This document shows positions 37,549 to 40,813 of a DNA stretch of 40,813 bases, one piece after another. The notes beneath the pieces are model-generated. The model was not told the origin of the DNA and did no database searches. It was given only the letters and a program-made list of their open reading frames with translations. Positions within the stretch are counted from its first letter, which is position 1. Each line of letters opens with the position of its first letter. The DNA comes from Hydrocarboniphaga daqingensis. Its GTDB lineage: Bacteria; Pseudomonadota; Gammaproteobacteria; Nevskiales; Nevskiaceae. The DNA lies in the NCBI RefSeq assembly GCF_900129825.1, contig NZ_FQWZ01000006.1:303056-343868 (forward strand). Reading direction: 5' to 3'. The translations under genes and the position numbers were made by a program.

Positions 37549-38825
37549 CAGCGATTCCCCGGCGTCGGCGATGCAAAACGCTGCAGCAATGGATCTTCGA
37601 TCGCGTGATCACGCAGCCACTGGCGCACCGGCGCCGCTGCAGCAGGTTCACCCGCCGCGTTGGCCGCTTCGAGCACCAGGCGTGCATCGATCGGTTCCCG
37701 CTGCAGTTGCCAGTTGGCCAGCGCCAGCGACAAGGCGCGCGTGGCATCGGATTCGACATGCAGCGCGAACATCGCCTCTTCGCGGCCGTGCGTGGTGTCA
37801 CCACGCAGGCGCACCGCGTCGAAGCGCGCTTGCAGTTGCTGGCGATGGAGATCCAGCGACGGCGTGGCGACGCCCGCCTGCTGCAGCCGGCGTTCGGCGA
37901 TCGCGACGCGCAGCAACAGACCGTCGACCCGCATGTCGTCATGCAACAACGCAGCAACCGCTTGCGGCTGGCCCTGATCGAGCAAGTGATCGGCATAAGC
38001 GGCCAGCAGATATGCGTCGCGATCCGGACCAGCGGACCGCATCGCGGCCAGCGCACGCTCGAAGCGCTGCGTGGCCTCGTCAGTGCGGTCGAGACGTGAT
38101 GCGATTTCAGCGGCCAGCGTCAGCGTCCACAAACGCTGCTCGACCGGCGCGCGATCCAGCTGCGGCATGATCGTGTCCAGCGCTGCCAGTGCCGACACCG
38201 CGCGGCCATCCAGACTTGCCGCCAGCGCGCCGCAGGTCGTCGCGGCCAACACATCGTGACGCGCGAGCGCGGCGCAGTCGCGCACGGCCTCGCGTTGACG
38301 TCCCTGAACCAGCAGCAGCGAGGCGCGCGTCAGCCGTGCGGGTCCGACTTCTTCGCGCTGCAGCAGCGCGTCGAGCCAGTGCATCGCGCCGTCGAAGTCG
38401 TGCCGCTGCTGCATCAGCGTGGCCTGCAGCCAGACGATGTCGGCCGGCTTGTCGCCGATCGGCGCCAGCGTCGCGCCGTTGCTTGCGCCATCATCGCCGA
38501 CAAACCAGGGCGCGAGCGCCGCTGCTGCATAACCGTAGAAGCGCGGATCACTTTGGCTGCGGCCAAGTGCGATCGCACGTCGTGCGTAGTCAGCGGCCAG
38601 CGCCGCATCATGCGGCTGCGCCGTCAGCGTCTGTCGCAGCTGATGCAGTTCGCGAACCTTGGCGTCGCGACTCAAGGGCAGCAGTTCAAGCACGACCTCA
38701 TCGTCGGCCGGCAGGTACGACATCATCGTCGTCGCGAGCGCGACGCCGACGCCGCCGGACGCCAGCACCAGCGCAAGCAGGGCGGATCGATGCATCCGTG
38801 ATGAGGGCAAGGTGATGGTAACCAT
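37548..38825 (-). CDS. Exported tetratricopeptide-repeat protein of the HupE/TonB-receptor operon
   Basis: A 425-residue helical repeat protein, probably periplasmic and membrane-anchored by the hydrophobic segment near the start. The early motif VLELLPLSRDAKVRELHQL leads into SDPRFYGYAAAALAPWF, a pattern I recall from TPR proteins found next to DUF4331 and HupE genes in other bacteria. Degenerate TPRs cover about residues 60-400. The start is uncertain: 38864, 38825 and 38795 are in frame; 38825 gives a sensible anchor length, but none has a clear ribosome-binding site. It is first in the operon and overlaps HupE-like by one base. Confidence 0.85.
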   Translation of the reverse strand: MVTITLPSSRMHRSALLALVLASGGVGVALATTMMSYLPADDEVVLELLPLSRDAKVRELHQLRQTLTAQPHDAALAADYARRAIALGRSQSDPRFYGYAAAALAPWFVGDDGASNGATLAPIGDKPADIVWLQATLMQQRHDFDGAMHWLDALLQREEVGPARLTRASLLLVQGRQREAVRDCAALARHDVLAATTCGALAASLDGRAVSALAALDTIMPQLDRAPVEQRLWTLTLAAEIASRLDRTDEATQRFERALAAMRSAGPDRDAYLLAAYADHLLDQGQPQAVAALLHDDMRVDGLLLRVAIAERRLQQAGVATPSLDLHRQQLQARFDAVRLRGDTTHGREEAMFALHVESDATRALSLALANWQLQREPIDARLVLEAANAAGEPAAAAPVRQWLRDHAIEDPLLQRFASPTPGNR

Positions 38826-38868
38826 GCTCAGTGTTCGTGCGCGATCCGCCAAAGGATGCGCCACACGA

Positions 38869-38930
38869 CGCGGCCCCTGGTGACGTCCGGGGCCGCGATG
38901 CGGTCTAACCGGGCGTCAACAGGGGCCGCG
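38869..38930. repeat. Inverted-repeat element that can form two competing hairpins
   Basis: The arm 38869-38885 pairs with 38914-38930 at 16 of 17 positions (28-base loop). The same left arm also pairs perfectly over 9 bp with 38889-38897 (11-base loop), so the two hairpins exclude each other. It lies between the 412-residue TPR gene stop and the start of the HupE-operon TPR gene, both minus strand. It has no U-run. Attenuator, processing site or REP-like role is inference. Confidence 0.5.
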
Positions 38931-38953
38931 CGTTGCAGCCGTTGCGACTGATG

Positions 38954-40192
38954 CTACCTGCCGGCCTTGGAGTGCAGCGTCCACAGACGGGCGATGTCCT
39001 TGGCACCATCGGTGCCTTGAACCGTCGCAAACGCCTTGTTTGCCAGATCCTTCTTGCCCGCGAGCAAGTAGGCGTAGCCCTGATGCAGCTTGGACTGATC
39101 CGGCTGCTTCAAGCCGCCTTTCTTGATGCCTTGGTCGATCAGCGCGAGACCCTTGTCGTAGTCACCGTAGGCGACCAGATTGAAGCCGGTGCTGACGAGC
39201 GCATCGCCGGTCGGCTGTGCGGCGGCTGCTTTTTCGCCTTCGGCCAGCGTGGCCTTGTCGTCGGTGATCTTCTTGGCGACCAGATCCTTGAGCCGCTGGT
39301 GACGGCTGGCGTCCGGGCCCTCACCGAGCAGCTTGGCGGCGTAGCCAGCGCTGACGAACTTGTCGGCCTCACCGGGATAGCCCGCCTGCAGCGCCAGCTG
39401 TGCGGCTTCCATGTAGTCACTGGCCTTGTCGAGCGTGCCGGTCGCTTCGCGCAGCCGGTACAGGTCGAGGTCGAGACGATCCGAGAAGCCCGGCTTGCGC
39501 GAGGTACGGACGATCAGGTCGAGCCAGTATTCCTTCTTCGGCGTGTAGGCGACGATTTTCTCGAGCGCTGCCGTGTAGGCCGCCATGTCGTTCTGCTTGA
39601 GCGCGCAGCTGGCCAGCAATTGCAGCTGCGTTTCGGTCGGGCGCTTGCCGGCCGATTCGAGCGCGCTGATCTGGCTGCTGAGTTCGGCGGCCGCCTGCTT
39701 GTAGTTGCCACCGAGGTACAGAGACTGCACATACAAGTTGAGCGTTTCGGCGCTGTTGCCGCCGGCGGCCTTGTATTGCTCGATCGCAGAGGCGGTCTTG
39801 GCGTAGTCCTTCGATGCGTAGGCGATCTTCACGTACGCATCGAGAGTCTGCAGCTTTTCGCCGGCCGGCAGTTCCGGCGAAGCGAGAATCGTCTCGTAGG
39901 CATCCAGCGCCGACTTGTAGTCAGCCTTGCCGATGGCCGCAGCCGACTTCAGGCGCGCAACCAGATAGCTTTCGTAGGCGGTCAGCTTGCCGACCGCTTC
40001 GGCAGCGGCAATTTTCTCGGCCGCTGCCTTGTAGTTCTTGCTCTGCAGCGCCTTTTGCGCCTCCTGCAGCGGCGCGCCGACTTCGGCGCGGACGGTCTGC
40101 TTGTCGGCCGCAAAAGCCTGCGCTGCCGCCAGCATCAGCAAGGCGCCCGCAGCGAGCTTGAACGGAGTTTTGTTGCCAGTACGGTTGATCAT
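38954..40192 (-). CDS. Periplasmic TPR protein of the TonB/ExbD cluster
   Basis: A 412-residue exported protein, rich in Ala and Lys. A signal peptide ends near AFA28-ADK. The mature part is helical throughout with repeating A...AL..Y..A patterns, matching TPR/Sel1-like repeats (for example QEAQKALQSKNYKAAAEKIA and SGNYKQAAAELSS-like units). Start ATG 40192 is taken; the frame from 40231 overlaps the end of exbD and has no signal peptide there. It is 19 bases after exbD, so it shares that operon. Such TPR proteins commonly accompany TonB-ExbB-ExbD systems; role unknown. Confidence 0.88.
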   Translation of the reverse strand: MINRTGNKTPFKLAAGALLMLAAAQAFAADKQTVRAEVGAPLQEAQKALQSKNYKAAAEKIAAAEAVGKLTAYESYLVARLKSAAAIGKADYKSALDAYETILASPELPAGEKLQTLDAYVKIAYASKDYAKTASAIEQYKAAGGNSAETLNLYVQSLYLGGNYKQAAAELSSQISALESAGKRPTETQLQLLASCALKQNDMAAYTAALEKIVAYTPKKEYWLDLIVRTSRKPGFSDRLDLDLYRLREATGTLDKASDYMEAAQLALQAGYPGEADKFVSAGYAAKLLGEGPDASRHQRLKDLVAKKITDDKATLAEGEKAAAAQPTGDALVSTGFNLVAYGDYDKGLALIDQGIKKGGLKQPDQSKLHQGYAYLLAGKKDLANKAFATVQGTDGAKDIARLWTLHSKAGR

Positions 40193-40211
40193 TGAAGGAG
40201 TCTCGGAGACG

Positions 40212-40652
40212 TTACTGCATGAATTGTTCATTGCCGACGATGCCGACCTTGGTCACGCCCAAGCGTTGGGCCGAGGCCAGGACGGCGGCGACGTACTTGT
40301 ATTCCACCAGCTTGTTGGGCCGGATGTGAAACTCGCTCTGGTTCTCACCCGCCTGCGCCTCGCGGCGGAAGTTCGCTTCCAGCGTGGCGCGGTCCATCGG
40401 CGTGCCGTTCCACAGCACCGTGCCGTCGAAGTCGATCTCCAACTCCACTGCCGGCGGCGGCGGGGCTTCGCTCGGCGGCGTGTTCGCCTGCGGCATGTCC
40501 AGCTTCACCGCGTGCGTCTGGATCGGGATCGTGATGATCAGCATCACCAGCAGCACCAGCATCACGTCGATCAGCGGCGTCGTGTTGACGTCCACCACCA
40601 CGTCCGGGTCGCCGTTGCTGCCCCCGCCCGATCCGCCTACGTTCATTCCCAT
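40212..40652 (-). CDS. exbD: ExbD family biopolymer transport protein
   Basis: Inner-membrane component of the ExbB-ExbD motor that energises TonB with the proton gradient. The 146-residue protein has a short cytoplasmic tail, one membrane helix at about 24-43 with the proton-carrying Asp29 in TPLIDVMLVLL, a proline-rich linker (about 57-67) and a periplasmic domain ending EQFMQ. TAGGAGCAAG lies before the ATG. Just upstream is the end of another ExbD, so there are two copies. It is a likely power source for the TonB receptor at 34334-36406. Confidence 0.95.
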   Translation of the reverse strand: MGMNVGGSGGGSNGDPDVVVDVNTTPLIDVMLVLLVMLIITIPIQTHAVKLDMPQANTPPSEAPPPPAVELEIDFDGTVLWNGTPMDRATLEANFRREAQAGENQSEFHIRPNKLVEYKYVAAVLASAQRLGVTKVGIVGNEQFMQ

Positions 40653-40662
40653 CGTCTTGCTC

Positions 40663-40813
40663 CTAGCCGTTCTTCGGCGGTGGTTCGGTGATGAAGCCGA
40701 TCTTGGCGATCCCCGCTCGCTGGCAGGTCACCATCACCGTTCCGATCGCCTGGTAGCGCGCCACCTGATCCCCGCGGATGTGAATCTCCGGCTGCGGCAC
40801 CTTCACCGCTTCC
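40663..40813 (-). CDS. Second ExbD family protein, C-terminal part only
   Basis: Reading from the window edge, the last 50 residues are visible: VPQPEIHIRGDQVARYQAI, then a short strand-helix segment AGIAKIGFITEPPPKNG and a TAG stop at 40663-40665. This is the periplasmic domain of an ExbD. Its stop lies 10 bases before the downstream ExbD start, so the two are in one operon. The N-terminus, including the membrane helix, is outside the window. Paired ExbD genes are common in Xanthomonadaceae-like TonB systems. Confidence 0.85.
   Translation of the reverse strand, partial: EAVKVPQPEIHIRGDQVARYQAIGTVMVTCQRAGIAKIGFITEPPPKNG

Overview
This is a GC-rich, gene-dense stretch of chromosome from what looks like a gammaproteobacterium. 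A Nevskiales/Xanthomonadales-like lineage is my inference, from the mix of families: two ExbD proteins beside a TPR protein, a large TonB-dependent receptor, a CC0125/CC1285-type lipoprotein, SlyX, DUF1840, VF530 and secreted S8/S9/M14 peptidases. I found no rRNA, tRNA, CRISPR array, insertion sequence, phage gene or attachment site. No gap without a gene exceeds about 220 bases. About 40 protein genes are supported; nearly all have intact family motifs, and two run off the window edges (the S8 peptidase at the left, an ExbD at the right).

Layout: 1-2219 (-) holds a secreted subtilisin-like peptidase with Calx-beta repeats. 2375-3226 (+) holds OsmC and a cold-shock protein with a strong terminator. 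3371-7912 (+) holds a lipase-like hydrolase, then a tight three-gene run: unknown protein, EamA transporter, CPA1 Na+/H+ antiporter. 7921-14759 (-) is a likely five-gene operon: CC0125-type lipoprotein, RomA/NAPE-PLD-like metallo-hydrolase, unknown exported protein, S9 peptidase, M14 peptidase. A DUF2236/MpaB oxygenase gene lies just upstream on the same strand. 15851-18858 (+) holds an orphan 347-residue protein, a diacylglycerol-kinase-family lipid kinase and a metallophosphoesterase that overlaps it. 18869-21340 holds EamA, DUF1840 and a YbhN-type membrane protein. 21321-25071 looks like a stress and redox neighbourhood: PNPOx-fold protein, unknown 136-residue protein, ferritin-like protein, MsrA, SlyX and a SIRT4-like sirtuin. 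25215-31703 is housekeeping and transport: DUF1993, SH3/YgiM-like, fructose-bisphosphatase, DUF4336, DUF1223, VF530, LysE/ArgO exporter and NCS2-type permease.

The most interesting part is 32416-38825. A secreted DUF4331 protein and a small lipoprotein on the plus strand converge, across a bidirectional terminator, on a tightly coupled minus-strand operon: TPR protein, HupE/UreJ-like membrane protein with a perfect EF-hand loop, and TonB-dependent receptor. Directly upstream on the same strand are a periplasmic TPR protein and two ExbD genes, the energy supply for TonB receptors. Together these read as an envelope uptake or handling system for a metal ion or metal complex whose substrate I cannot name from sequence.

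A second theme is GC-rich inverted repeats between genes. Several sit right after stop codons without a U-run, and two sit just upstream of start codons. A 62-base element at 38869-38930 can form two mutually exclusive hairpins.
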